Shown here: positions 1 through 7,744 of the stretch, piece after piece
Layout: each line of letters starts with the position of its first letter
Position numbering within the stretch: position 1 is the first letter of the stretch
From: Zunongwangia mangrovi
Lineage (GTDB): Bacteria > Bacteroidota > Bacteroidia > Flavobacteriales > Flavobacteriaceae
Length of the DNA stretch: 64,000 nucleotides
Assembly: GCF_900112105.1 (NCBI RefSeq)
Contig: NZ_FOKV01000001.1
Location: forward strand, 930,001-994,000
Reading direction: 5' to 3'
The notes under the pieces: generated by a model
Databases searched by the model: none
Seen by the model: only the letters and a program-made list of their open reading frames with translations
What the model was told of the DNA's origin: nothing
Program-made: the position numbers and the translations under genes

Positions 1-846
1 TCAGGAATGCATAAGAGTCCGTTTCACGGTTTCTCTGCGGAGTTTGCCGAGCATAAAATTTACAATCAGGGCGAAAGTACCAAGCATATCGACTGGAAGC
101 TTTACGCAAAGACCGATAAGTTGTATACCAAACGCTACGAAGAAGAAACTAATTTAAGATGCCATTTAATCATCGATAATTCGGCTTCGATGCATTATCC
201 TTCACTAAAGAAACAAAGTCTCTCTAAACTGAATAAAATCGGTTTTTCGGCTTTAGCTTCTGCCTGTATCATGAACATATTGAAGCGCCAGCGCGATGCG
301 GTTGGTTTAAGTGTGTATAGTGACGAATTTGAATTTTACGCACCAGAAAGAGCAGGAGAGCGCCACCATCATTTATTGCTGAATAATCTGGAAAAAGCAG
401 TAAATTCTGAAGGAGCCAAACACGGAACACAAACCTACACCTATCTTCATCAAATCGCCGAGAAATTAAAAAGACGTTCTTTAGTGTTTCTTTTTACAGA
501 TATGTTTCAAAGTGACAAAGAAGAAGCTGAACTTTTTGAAGCGCTTCGGCATTTAAAATATAATAAGCATGAAGTGGTTTTATTTCATGTTTTAGATAGC
601 GAAAAGGAGTTGGGTTTTAGTTTTGAGAATACACCAAAGCGATTTTTTGATGTAGAAACCGGTGATGAAATCGATTTGTATTCAGAAAATATTCAGGAAA
701 ATTATAAAAAAGCGATCGAAGATTACTTCGAAAATTTAAAATTAGAATGTGCGAAGTACCGCATTAGTTACGTTCCCGTAGATATCAATAAAAATTTCAA
801 TAAAATTTTACAGTCCTATTTTGTTGAAAGACAAAAGCTTGCTTAG
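1..846 (+). CDS. DUF58 domain protein, 5'-truncated by window edge
   Basis: This is the C-terminal 281 or so residues of a DUF58 protein. The reading frame is open from base 1, and the first ATG (base 7) lies inside the conserved SPFHGFS...EFAEHK...IDWKLYAKTDKL block, so the true start is upstream of the window. The segment LIIDNSASM is the vWA-like metal-binding stretch (DxSxSM) typical of the family, and LFTDMF is a later strand of the same fold. Family members are usually encoded beside MoxR-type AAA ATPases and BatA/BatB vWA proteins and are thought to act in envelope stress or protein maturation, but the neighbours are not visible here. The gene ends about 40 bases before the tRNA-Asp promoter. 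The family call is secure; the role is general. Confidence 0.9.
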   Translation, partial: SGMHKSPFHGFSAEFAEHKIYNQGESTKHIDWKLYAKTDKLYTKRYEEETNLRCHLIIDNSASMHYPSLKKQSLSKLNKIGFSALASACIMNILKRQRDAVGLSVYSDEFEFYAPERAGERHHHLLLNNLEKAVNSEGAKHGTQTYTYLHQIAEKLKRRSLVFLFTDMFQSDKEEAELFEALRHLKYNKHEVVLFHVLDSEKELGFSFENTPKRFFDVETGDEIDLYSENIQENYKKAIEDYFENLKLECAKYRISYVPVDINKNFNKILQSYFVERQKLA

Positions 847-883
847 CGAAAGAAAAAAAAGATTAAAAAAATGCGAAAAAAAG

Positions 884-914
884 TTTGTGCGATTGAAAAA
901 CTGCAGTATATTTG
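884..914 (+). promoter_or_regulatory. Bacteroidota-type promoter of tRNA-Asp
   Basis: TTTG at 884-887 is followed after 19 bases by TATATTTG at 907-914. This matches the TTTG-N19-TAnnTTTG form of the Bacteroidota housekeeping sigma promoter exactly. It lies 18 bases before the first base of the tRNA-Asp gene. Confidence 0.8.
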
Positions 915-932
915 CCCTCGCAATAACGCAAC

Positions 933-1006
933 GGTCTGGTAGTTCAGTTGGTTAGAATACCTGCCTGTCACGCAGGGGGTCGCGAGTTCGAGTCTCGTCC
1001 AGACCG
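933..1006 (+). tRNA. tRNA-Asp (GTC), integration target
   Basis: A complete 74-base cloverleaf. The acceptor stem is GGTCTGG (933-939) with CCAGACC (999-1005), and discriminator G is at 1006. The anticodon stem-loop CCTGC-CTGTCAC-GCAGG has anticodon GTC (Asp), and the T arm reads GCGAG-TTCGAGT-CTCGT. CCA is not encoded. The last 22 bases (986-1007, including one base past the tRNA) recur at 44692-44713, so the 3' end of this gene was supplied by the integrated island and the tRNA stays intact. Confidence 0.97.
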
Positions 1007-1007
1007 C
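986..1007 (+). repeat. Left attachment site of the island (attL)
   Basis: A 22-base direct repeat identical to 44692-44713. It begins GTTCGAGTCTCG and ends with the acceptor strand and CGC. It covers the T arm and acceptor 3' strand of tRNA-Asp, the usual crossover region for tRNA-targeting tyrosine integrases. The sequence diverges directly after the repeat (ttttagg here, aagattg at the right copy). Confidence 0.9.
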
Positions 1008-1030
1008 TTTTAGGATACTAAATAAAAGCA

Positions 1031-1067
1031 AAAGGCCTTTAAATCAATGATTTAGAGGCTTTTTTTA
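1031..1067 (+). terminator. Imperfect terminator after tRNA-Asp
   Basis: An imperfect hairpin (arms near AAGGCCTTTAAAT and ATTTAGAGGCTT) is followed by a run of seven T. It lies inside the island edge, so it would replace the original chromosomal terminator now found at 44723-44753. Confidence 0.5.
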
Positions 1068-1109
1068 TTGTCCTAACTATCATTTTAACGCATATTAACC
1101 TAAGTGTTT

Positions 1110-1231
1110 GGTGCTTAATTCGGTGCATATTTTTTCGTCGATTTATATGCACCTCGAAACTCCTAATGCACTGTTAATAAAAGGCTTGCAGCTTTTCTTT
1201 AACACTTTCTTTTACTACCTTGAGGTGCATA
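1110..1231. repeat. GGTGCAT repeats upstream of integrase, candidate integrase arm sites
   Basis: GGTGCATAT occurs at 1122-1130 and at 1224-1232 (as GAGGTGCATAT from 1222), and inverted as ATATGCACCTC at about 1145-1155. The longer string GGTGCTTAATTCGGTGCAT (1110-1128) recurs with two mismatches at 44621-44639, just inside the right island end. Repeats of this kind beside a tyrosine integrase are usual for arm-type binding sites. This is inference from position and repetition only. Confidence 0.45.
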
Positions 1232-1248
1232 TTTTAATACCAGCACCG

Positions 1249-2475
1249 ATGAATAATTCACTATCTATTATTTTTTATCCAAAAAAGACCACTTCAAAAC
1301 ATACGAATGAAGCTATTATTTATGTTCGAATCACGTATAATGGTAATCGATCAGATTTTACTACTTCCAGAAAAATAGAAGTGAGTAAATGGAATTCCCG
1401 TACAAATAGTACTCGAGGTAATTCTGGAGAAGCAAGGATCATTAAAAGATACCTCGATGACATACGTACTAGGTTATACGATATCCATGATCGTTTAGTT
1501 AGGGAGCATAAGAATATTTCCTCTAAAATTATAAGGAATATTTATCTGGGGAAAGAGGAGAGGGAGTACAAGCTTGTGGAAGTTTTTAATGAGCATAATG
1601 ACCAAATGGAAGGGCTCATTGGTAAAGGCTACACAAAAGGAACTTTACAGCGTTATAAAGCCTGCATAAAGCATATTGAAGATTACCTCGAGTTTAAATT
1701 TAAAGTAAAGGATATGCCAATTAAAGAGGTTGACTATTCATTTATTAGTGGTTTCGAACACTTCTTAAAATCTCAAAAGGAATGTGGGCATAATACTTCT
1801 ATTAAATACATTGTAAATTTTAAAAAGATTATTAGGATCGCGTTAGCAAATGAATGGATTAGTAGTGATCCTTTTTTCCATTGGAAAGGGACCTGGAAAA
1901 CTTCAGATAGGGATTATTTAAATGATGAGGAATTAAAAAGGTTGTCCGAAAAAGATTTTGATATCACTCGATTAGATTTGGTAAGGGATATGTTCGTTTT
2001 TTCCTGTTATACAGGTCTTGCTTTTGCAGATATAGAGAAACTATCTGAGGATGATATCGTTTCTAACGGTGATCAACGATGGATAAAGACTAAAAGGAAG
2101 AAAACAAATTCTTTAAGTAGTATTCCTCTATTACAAATCCCGGAGAACATTTTGGTTAAGTATAAAGATCATCCAAGAGTTAAATTTAGTGACAATGTAC
2201 TGCCGGTAATGTCTAATCAAAAGTCGAATGCCTATCTTAAGGAAATAGCAGACCTATGTAGAATAAAAAAGAATTTAACCACTCATTTGGCTAGACATAC
2301 CTTTGCAACCACGGTAACGCTTTCTAAAGGGGTGCCAATCGAGTCTGTTGGGAAAATGTTAGGACATAAATCTTTAAAAACTACTCAGATTTATGCAAAA
2401 GTTCTTGATGAAAAGATTGCAAAAGATATGCAGGTTGTTGCTAAAGGAATGGAGAGTGATGCTAATAACGAATAA
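1249..2475 (+). CDS. Tyrosine recombinase (island integrase)
   Basis: A site-specific integrase of the Bacteroidota phage-integrase type, 408 residues from the ATG at 1249. The frame is open further upstream to 1108, but the family N-terminus (arm-binding strand SIIFYPKK...ITYNGNRSDFTTS) begins at 1249. After the arm-type and SAM-like core-binding domains (about residues 95-205), the catalytic domain shows HLARHTF (about residues 346-352), LGHKS and the C-terminal Tyr in TTQIYAKV (about 381). The first catalytic Arg is not evident: the usual TGLR motif reads TGLAFAD, as in IntDOT-like enzymes. It sits directly inside the tRNA-Asp attachment site and points into the island. It should catalyse integration and excision between 986-1007 and 44692-44713. 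Confidence 0.93.
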   Translation: MNNSLSIIFYPKKTTSKHTNEAIIYVRITYNGNRSDFTTSRKIEVSKWNSRTNSTRGNSGEARIIKRYLDDIRTRLYDIHDRLVREHKNISSKIIRNIYLGKEEREYKLVEVFNEHNDQMEGLIGKGYTKGTLQRYKACIKHIEDYLEFKFKVKDMPIKEVDYSFISGFEHFLKSQKECGHNTSIKYIVNFKKIIRIALANEWISSDPFFHWKGTWKTSDRDYLNDEELKRLSEKDFDITRLDLVRDMFVFSCYTGLAFADIEKLSEDDIVSNGDQRWIKTKRKKTNSLSSIPLLQIPENILVKYKDHPRVKFSDNVLPVMSNQKSNAYLKEIADLCRIKKNLTTHLARHTFATTVTLSKGVPIESVGKMLGHKSLKTTQIYAKVLDEKIAKDMQVVAKGMESDANNE

Positions 2476-2502
2476 AGCCGACATAGGAACATCGGCTTTA
2501 TT
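2471..2502. terminator. Terminator at the end of the integrase gene
   Basis: AATAAAGCCGA (2471-2481) and TCGGCTTTATT (2492-2502) form a perfect 11-bp stem overlapping the integrase stop codon. The hairpin is symmetrical and could also stop transcripts arriving on the minus strand, including any from the TATATTTG box at 2536-2543 (minus). Confidence 0.75.
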
Positions 2503-2643
2503 GAACGAAGCTTGAGATTTTCCCGCGCTTCATTGCAAATATAAGAACCTAAATATTTTAAATACCATTCTTAAAATTCAATAGTTTTAATATTGCGTTT
2601 TTAGTGCAGGATTCACAGGTTAATGCGCCATTTAACGTAGCGG

Positions 2644-3246
2644 TTATGGTTTTTTCGATCCTTTCTTCTTTTTAAATTTTGTGGACTTAATGGTTTCTGC
2701 AATCCATAGCATTTGGCTTGGTGATAATCGGTTCTGGTGATTTTCTGTTCTAATGTATCGTACGAGTTGCCACAGGTACAATACAGGCAGTTCCGAAGTC
2801 ACATTCTTTAACCGGGCACGTCCTGAAAAAACAACAATAGGATAGTACTTTAGTTTCTGGAAGTTCGGATGAATTTTTCTTAAAGCAAATATATGAGTCC
2901 AATTTTGTCGAATTGGATTTTTAAACCTTGTATGATGCTTGAAAATGGTCTGGCTCCAATTTTCAGATTTTTGATGTCCATGAATCCAACCTTTATAATG
3001 TTTCGTTTCGATTACAAAAACACCCGAAGAACAAATTACGATATGGTCAATTTGGGAACTGCCCTGGCCAGATGGTATAAGGATATTGTTTAAGACAATA
3101 TAATCTCTTTTACGAAGCCTTCGAAGTTTAGCGGCAACTCTGCGTTCCCCAAAATTCCCTTTCATTCTAGGAATTACCACATTCATGACAAAGTCAGAGC
3201 CTACGAAAAAGACCATGAAAATAATAAGAAGGAATGCGAGTTCCAT
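2644..3246 (-). CDS. NERD domain membrane protein
   Basis: A 200-residue protein with an N-terminal hydrophobic segment (LAFLLIIFMVFFVGSDFVM) followed by a nuclease-related NERD domain. The region from GNFGERRVAAKLRRL through QIDHIVICSSGVFVIETKHYKGWI contains the family core with the D...E-x-K pattern (IDHIV and IETKHYKG). NERD is a distant PD-(D/E)xK nuclease relative; most members have no known substrate. The anchor suggests action at the inner membrane. The gene lies alone between the integrase (convergent) and the mobilisation genes (same strand, 138-base gap). A role in DNA processing or defence carried by the island is inference. Confidence 0.8.
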   Translation of the reverse strand: MELAFLLIIFMVFFVGSDFVMNVVIPRMKGNFGERRVAAKLRRLRKRDYIVLNNILIPSGQGSSQIDHIVICSSGVFVIETKHYKGWIHGHQKSENWSQTIFKHHTRFKNPIRQNWTHIFALRKIHPNFQKLKYYPIVVFSGRARLKNVTSELPVLYLWQLVRYIRTENHQNRLSPSQMLWIAETIKSTKFKKKKGSKKP

Positions 3247-3384
3247 ACCTAATAAAGTATTATTAACGGAGGGGTGCTACTATAAAGATAACTAATTATT
3301 CATTGTCAGTGATTTATAGCTAACTTGCCTATATTTAGTCCTAAAGCTGTATGGATTTTTAGTATCCATTATTAAATAAGATAC

Positions 3385-3687
3385 TTAGCTAAATACCAAA
3401 AAGGCTATACCAATAATATTCAAACTCAAAGACACAAAGAAGACAACCAGCGCCCATTTCGGGTAGATCTTTGCTTCTTTAATGGTATTGGCTAATTCCG
3501 TAGAAATCCGCTCATATTCGTTCTTTTCAAAATCCAGGGTATCTTCCAGACTTGAAAGTCGTCGTATTAGGTCTTCAGTATCCAGGTGGATCCCTTGTGA
3601 GTGAATTTCTTCCAGTCGTTTCATATGCTGCTCAAAGCTTGCCAGCTCGGAGCATAACAATTCCGATAGTTCATCAATTCTTGCCAT
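3385..3687 (-). CDS. Small coiled-coil protein with C-terminal membrane anchor
   Basis: 100 residues. The first about 70 are charged and helical with heptad-like spacing (LSELLCSELASFEQHMKRLEEIHS), and the end is one transmembrane helix (WALVVFFVSLSLNIIGIAFLVF). It follows the relaxase gene by 12 bases on the same strand and is probably co-transcribed. Similar small proteins often follow relaxase genes in Bacteroidota mobilisable elements (possibly the DUF6730 group, from memory and unverified). A membrane tether for the relaxosome is a reasonable guess, not shown by sequence. Confidence 0.6.
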   Translation of the reverse strand: MARIDELSELLCSELASFEQHMKRLEEIHSQGIHLDTEDLIRRLSSLEDTLDFEKNEYERISTELANTIKEAKIYPKWALVVFFVSLSLNIIGIAFLVFS

Positions 3688-3699
3688 AATTCAAGAGGT

Positions 3700-4569
3700 T
3701 TAATATCCGATATCCATGCCTTTGGATATAGACTTTTTAATTACTTTTTTCGTGATTTCTTTCAATAGTTTTAAGCTGATTTGCACCGGTTCAGGGCTTT
3801 TCGTCAGGCTAATTGCTTTATTGAGTTCTTTAAATTTTTCGAGGCCATGTTCCCGTGCCATTTGCTTCCCAATATTGGACATACTCATGGAGCGGTGAAC
3901 GGCGCTCCCTTTGAGGCTGTGTCCATCAAATTCAAACCGAAAGCCCTGTAGTTTTTGTTGCTTATTGATAAATGGAATGGCTTTTACGCCATTGGTTTCC
4001 ATCCCTCGCATGTATGCTTTATACGTTTCCGGTTTGAACTGTTTCATGGTCAGCTCATGCCGACGTTTGATTTCCAAACGGATATCGGTAAGATTAATCT
4101 CTCGTATGAGCTGTACCTCACGAACGGTGGTCAGTTGATGTTCATGAGCTACCCGCTCGGCAGCATGCTGACTACGTTTACCAATAAAATTATCCTTATA
4201 GGCTCGACCATCAAAATCAATCCGGTTCACATACAGATGCACATGTTTATGCTCTTTATCCTGATGCACAAAAGCAATTGCCTGTCGCTCGCCCAGTTTC
4301 ATCTCCCGCATAAAGTCTTTGGTCAGTTCTCCGAGTTTCTGCTGATCCAGTGTGCGTCCATCTTCTATGGTAGGACTCAGGACAAAGGAAAGCGTATTAC
4401 GTTCACAATGCTCATTCAGCTTTTGGATCTGTTCAAACTCGCGGCTAATTTCCTGCGGAGAATCTCCCACGATATTTTGAGCGTAGACAATCTCTGGCTC
4501 CTTTTCCTGGTTCCATCCATACTTCATGGAAGCTTGGGTATGACTAATGGATTTTCCTTTACCAATCAT
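3700..4569 (-). CDS. Relaxase (MobA/VirD2-type mobilisation nuclease)
   Basis: A 289-residue relaxase that would nick oriT and pilot the single strand during conjugative transfer. The metal-binding HxHxH triad is visible as HKHVHLYVNRID (His107, His109, His111). The catalytic Tyr should lie in the first 30 residues (Tyr17 or Tyr29; I cannot decide). It starts inside the MobC-like gene with a 4-base ATGA overlap, so the two are translationally coupled. At 289 residues it is a short relaxase without primase or helicase fusions; those activities are encoded by separate genes upstream. No coupling protein or type IV secretion genes are present, so transfer would need a helper element. Confidence 0.92.
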   Translation of the reverse strand: MIGKGKSISHTQASMKYGWNQEKEPEIVYAQNIVGDSPQEISREFEQIQKLNEHCERNTLSFVLSPTIEDGRTLDQQKLGELTKDFMREMKLGERQAIAFVHQDKEHKHVHLYVNRIDFDGRAYKDNFIGKRSQHAAERVAHEHQLTTVREVQLIREINLTDIRLEIKRRHELTMKQFKPETYKAYMRGMETNGVKAIPFINKQQKLQGFRFEFDGHSLKGSAVHRSMSMSNIGKQMAREHGLEKFKELNKAISLTKSPEPVQISLKLLKEITKKVIKKSISKGMDIGY

Positions 4570-5087
4570 AGATCCAGTTTTTTAATATGTTGCTTCATCG
4601 CCTCGGCCAGTTTATAAACTTCAGTAGATAACCTGGGATCCCGTTTTCGGAACATATTCCCAATCGACTTAAAGTTGTTATGAAATTTCACCAGGTCCTT
4701 GTAGATAGCAATATGATCATCGCTCATCCGCTCATTGATGGGCAGATCCATCGCAGATTTTCGACAAAATTCACTCAGACTTAATCCCGATCTTTTAGCC
4801 TTGATGTTCAGTAGTTTTTTCTGGTACAAAGTACACCTGAATTTGATTAAGGAGGTCTTCCCCTTAAACATCTCTTTTTTTTCATTGCGACCATGGGGAG
4901 CAATCAAGATTGTGTCCACAGACACACATCTTGAATTAGGATCTATATTAGAATTTTCCGTTGGATGGGAACCCGTGTCCCCATCATTGGAAATCCTCGT
5001 TTTGCCTTCCCTTTTTTTTAGCTTTTCAAAGCTTAAGGAATAGGAAGATTTCTTTTCATTTTCAAAGGGTATTTTCTCGTCGAACAT
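4566..5087 (-). CDS. MobC-like relaxosome accessory protein
   Basis: 173 residues. The N-terminal about 75 residues are polar and low in complexity. The C-terminal 100 carry the ribbon-helix-helix MobC pattern: KTSLIKFRCTLYQKKLLN then AKRSGLSLSEFCRKSAMD and a late helical tail. Such proteins bind oriT and help the relaxase melt the nick region. The gene overlaps the downstream relaxase by 4 bases and the upstream primase-like gene by 26 bases, a tight operon order (primase, mobC, relaxase). oriT is expected nearby but I could not pinpoint it. Confidence 0.8.
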   Translation of the reverse strand: MFDEKIPFENEKKSSYSLSFEKLKKREGKTRISNDGDTGSHPTENSNIDPNSRCVSVDTILIAPHGRNEKKEMFKGKTSLIKFRCTLYQKKLLNIKAKRSGLSLSEFCRKSAMDLPINERMSDDHIAIYKDLVKFHNNFKSIGNMFRKRDPRLSTEVYKLAEAMKQHIKKLDL

Positions 5088-5955
5088 GGCAGAGTTTTTC
5101 GTTAAGATCTTTATGTGGGTAAAATCGATATCTCAGGTCTATGGCCTGAGCAAAATGTTCTAGTAAATACGAAGTCATACGATCTCCGGCAGGGTCATGA
5201 TCCAGGCATAATAAGATCGGATCATTATAACCATCAAAGCCTTTGATAATTTCCTGAATAAAGGATAGGGAGTTGAGTATGATATGATCATGGGTAAAGA
5301 ATAGTTCAGGATCCAATAGCGCTAAAGACAGGTAATCAAATAAACCTTCGGTAATGATCAGCCCATTTCCATCTTGTTGAAAATAGCTATAGGATTTCGG
5401 AGAACTTGAAGCTTTATAAAAAGCATTCCGAAGCTCATAGCCTCCCCGTCTATTTTGTAGACCAATGGCATAATACGGTTTTCCATGTAATTCAAAATGT
5501 ACTTCACTGGTCAATTCACGAATCAGTTCTCTCGGGATACCACGTTTTTTAGCATAACGGAGTAATTGAAAATTTGATAGTTCCTGAACACAAAGTATAT
5601 TAATACCCTCCTTTTCCTTTTTAGAAATCTGCTTATGAAAAGACAAAGAAGGTTTTTTAATATCTGTAAATGATAGCTGCTGATCATTGGCCAGAAATTG
5701 TAAAGCTTCAGTAATGGAACATTGTTTCAATGCAATAATCAGATCCAGGCAATTTCCACCTTTTCCCAATCCGAAGTCGTACCATCTATTATTACGATAA
5801 GAGACATGGAAAGAGGCCTGTGTTTCTGACCGCAGGGGACTCAGAAACCAGGCTTCTTTCACCGTTGTTTTGCTGGGATAATGACCTAATTTAGCGAGTA
5901 CGTGTACGATGTCTAAATTACGAGCATCTTCACAGCATATTTTCTTTATTTTCAT
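5062..5955 (-). CDS. TOPRIM primase-like protein
   Basis: 297 residues. The N-terminus resembles the CHC2 fold of DnaG primases (SPLRSETQASFHVSYRNNRWYDFG then GKGGNCLDLI), but the zinc-binding Cys/His set is missing. The C-terminal half is a TOPRIM domain with the conserved Glu in LIITEGLFDY and the DxD in LLCLDHDPAGDR. Proteins of this form are standard in Bacteroidota mobilisable elements and act in replication or lagging-strand start of the transferred DNA. The gene ends inside the MobC gene. A TTCATCA repeat cluster fills the 202 bases upstream. Confidence 0.85.
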   Translation of the reverse strand: MKIKKICCEDARNLDIVHVLAKLGHYPSKTTVKEAWFLSPLRSETQASFHVSYRNNRWYDFGLGKGGNCLDLIIALKQCSITEALQFLANDQQLSFTDIKKPSLSFHKQISKKEKEGINILCVQELSNFQLLRYAKKRGIPRELIRELTSEVHFELHGKPYYAIGLQNRRGGYELRNAFYKASSSPKSYSYFQQDGNGLIITEGLFDYLSLALLDPELFFTHDHIILNSLSFIQEIIKGFDGYNDPILLCLDHDPAGDRMTSYLLEHFAQAIDLRYRFYPHKDLNEKLCHVRRENTL

Positions 5956-5979
5956 AAGCGTTCTATTTTCTGGATTTTT

Positions 5980-6185
5980 TTGATGAATTGATGAGAACCC
6001 CTCCTAAGCCCTTATAGACATTGAGCTGAAGCTGTCATCAAAAATTCATCAATTCATCATTTTTATTTTCAATAGCAGGCTTTTATTCATCACTTTTATT
6101 TTTGATGAACATTTGATGAATAAATGATGAGCTACTAAACCCCTATAAATACAGGGCTTAACCTTCCCCGTTCATCAATTCATCA
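5980..6185. repeat. Cluster of TTCATCA iteron-like repeats
   Basis: The heptamer TTCATCA or its complement TGATGAA/G occurs about ten times in about 205 bases: pairs at 5981-5995 (inverted), 6046-6060 and 6171-6185 (the last two are identical TTCATCAATTCATCA), with singles at 6086-6092, 6103-6109, 6114-6120 and 6125-6131. The cluster lies between the primase-like and helicase genes, with the last copy running into the helicase 3' end. Repeated short sites between replication genes suggest an origin or a site of auto-regulation. This is inference. Confidence 0.55.
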
Positions 6186-7369
6186 AAATTCTCGGTCAGA
6201 AACGACCTTGAAATGTTAAAATAACGTCCTTTCGCTTCCTGCTGTTCTATCGATCCATCCCCCCACCATACCAATCTTTGATAGCAAAATGTATTCTTTT
6301 GATTCTCTAATTTCCAGGAATTCTTTAGCAGTCGTCTAAGCTGGGTAAGATCCGTTTTAATCCGTGTCCGATTCAGTAGTTGTAATGCATCAATCGGGCA
6401 GAGTTGAATGTCATCGATATTAAAGTGATCCATACCCATTAGTAAAATGGTGGCCAGTTCTTTTTCTACCCGGTTACGATTATTGGCAAGCAATTTTTTT
6501 AAGGCTGGCGTTTTTAACTGAGAATGATGAAACCACATCCTAGTGAGATGTTTGGAATGCAATTGACGGTGTTTTAAAAAATGAAGAAAGGCCGGAACTT
6601 CCCGGTTAAGATGATAGAGATAATCCGTTTCTTCAGCTGTAATTTTAGGCACTTTAAGCACCCAGAACCGGGTTTCATTTCCATCAATCTTGATAAAGTT
6701 ATCCTCATTATTACTGCATAGGATAAACTTTCCAAAGAATTCCACTTCCCGTTTATCCTTCCCTTTAGCCTCCAACTTATTAATGTTGGTGGTACTCAGG
6801 TATTTGATGCGCTCGGTCAATTCTTCTTTGTTGAAAAGCACTTCATCAATACAGACTAGTAGCTTATTCGCCCAATCCGCATTAAACTGACTACTAAAAC
6901 TATCATTGGTCAGATAGGTCATATTATTTTCAAAAATGCTTTTCAGCCATTTCAAAAAGGTACTTTTCCCGGTGGAACGTTCTTTAGAAACCAAACAAAG
7001 GATCGGTAAGGTTTGCACCGGTTTGGTATATAATAGTTGCAGATAGTCCAATCCCAATTCAAAATGCTCCCCAAAAATATGTTGGACAAAATTCAGGCTA
7101 AAACCTAATTCCCCTTGTATTGGAATATTACTTAACGGGGAATAAATATTGTAGAAATTATGATAGACCGGTTTAAAATTCAGGTGATCGGGAATACAGG
7201 TAAAACCATCATATTTTGCAATTTTACTCAGGTATGATTTCCCATGATCCTGTCGAATGGTCTCCACACTCCAGGGCAGCAAAAGCTCATTGAAGTGTCC
7301 GGCAATGGTAGGTGCTTTGACTTTTTTATAATACGAAGTCCCTACCCTTAAATATGGTATACTTTTCAT
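6158..7369 (-). CDS. Primase-helicase / SF3-type ATPase
   Basis: 403 residues. The central ATPase core is visible: Walker A in SKERSTGKSTFLKW, Walker B in LLVCIDEVLF, and a sensor-like LCSNNEDNFIKIDGNETRFWVL (sensor Asn in CSNN and an Arg finger candidate in ETRFW). This order is typical of the virus/plasmid-type superfamily 3 helicases in the primase-helicase group (DUF5906-like). With the TOPRIM protein it likely forms the element's own replication start machinery. It lies between the TTCATCA repeats and the excisionase-like gene, in the same orientation. The DNA unwinding role is by family; the exact replication mode is not known. Confidence 0.85.
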   Translation of the reverse strand: MKSIPYLRVGTSYYKKVKAPTIAGHFNELLLPWSVETIRQDHGKSYLSKIAKYDGFTCIPDHLNFKPVYHNFYNIYSPLSNIPIQGELGFSLNFVQHIFGEHFELGLDYLQLLYTKPVQTLPILCLVSKERSTGKSTFLKWLKSIFENNMTYLTNDSFSSQFNADWANKLLVCIDEVLFNKEELTERIKYLSTTNINKLEAKGKDKREVEFFGKFILCSNNEDNFIKIDGNETRFWVLKVPKITAEETDYLYHLNREVPAFLHFLKHRQLHSKHLTRMWFHHSQLKTPALKKLLANNRNRVEKELATILLMGMDHFNIDDIQLCPIDALQLLNRTRIKTDLTQLRRLLKNSWKLENQKNTFCYQRLVWWGDGSIEQQEAKGRYFNISRSFLTENFDELMNGEG

Positions 7370-7423
7370 AATAGATGAATTTGTGCTGAGAATACAGCAG
7401 GTTAAAAAATGAAAAGAATGTGC

Positions 7424-7702
7424 TTACTGATCCAGCAGCTGGTCAACTATGGGAGTATTAAGATCTTCTTTGGTCACCCGTTCATTTTGAAGAAGCCAGG
7501 AATTAAGCTTATGGATATCAAAAAAGATGCGCTTTCCATTAGGCTTACTATGTGGAATAGCACCAGAGGCGGTAAGTTTATACAGGTAGTTTTTAGAGAT
7601 TCCTGTATAATCACAGGTCTCATCAAAGGTCAGTACTTTCTTTACACCCAAAAGAAGATTTTCAATCCTGTCGAGTTTTTCTTCTAATTTAAACTTGTCC
7701 AT
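7424..7702 (-). CDS. Excisionase-like HTH protein
   Basis: A 92-residue protein with an HTH_17/MerR-like winged helix: LTFDETCDYTGISKNYLYKLTASGAIPHSKPNGKRIFFD. The pattern of 'domesticated' position reading (TGISKNYLYKL) followed by a basic wing (KPNGKRIFF) is that of excisionase-family DNA-binding proteins. It is the first gene of the leftward mobilisation operon and lies 54 bases upstream of the helicase gene. A perfect 14-base palindrome sits 28 bases before its start, so it may repress its own operon as well as assist excision. Family call good; which of the two roles dominates is unknown. Confidence 0.82.
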   Translation of the reverse strand: MDKFKLEEKLDRIENLLLGVKKVLTFDETCDYTGISKNYLYKLTASGAIPHSKPNGKRIFFDIHKLNSWLLQNERVTKEDLNTPIVDQLLDQ

Positions 7703-7730
7703 TGGTATTTGATTTAGAAATTAATAATGA

Positions 7731-7744
7731 ACAAGACGTCTTGT
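7731..7744. promoter_or_regulatory. Perfect palindrome upstream of the excisionase operon
   Basis: ACAAGACGTCTTGT is a perfect 14-base palindrome starting 29 bases upstream of the ATG at 7702 (minus). The position fits an operator for the HTH protein or an oriT/excision site. No clear TAnnTTTG box was found for this operon. Confidence 0.5.

Noticed and set aside
843-1031. Minus-strand ORF of 62 codons
   Set aside because: It runs across the tRNA-Asp gene and its promoter on the opposite strand, so it is not a protein gene.
1108-1248. N-terminal extension of the integrase from an upstream ATG
   Set aside because: This stretch holds the GGTGCAT repeats and lies before the conserved integrase N-terminus at 1249, so it is more likely regulatory DNA.
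5980-6185. CRISPR array
   Set aside because: Repeat units are 7-15 bases, in both directions and with uneven gaps; no cas genes are present. No CRISPR array was seen anywhere in the window.
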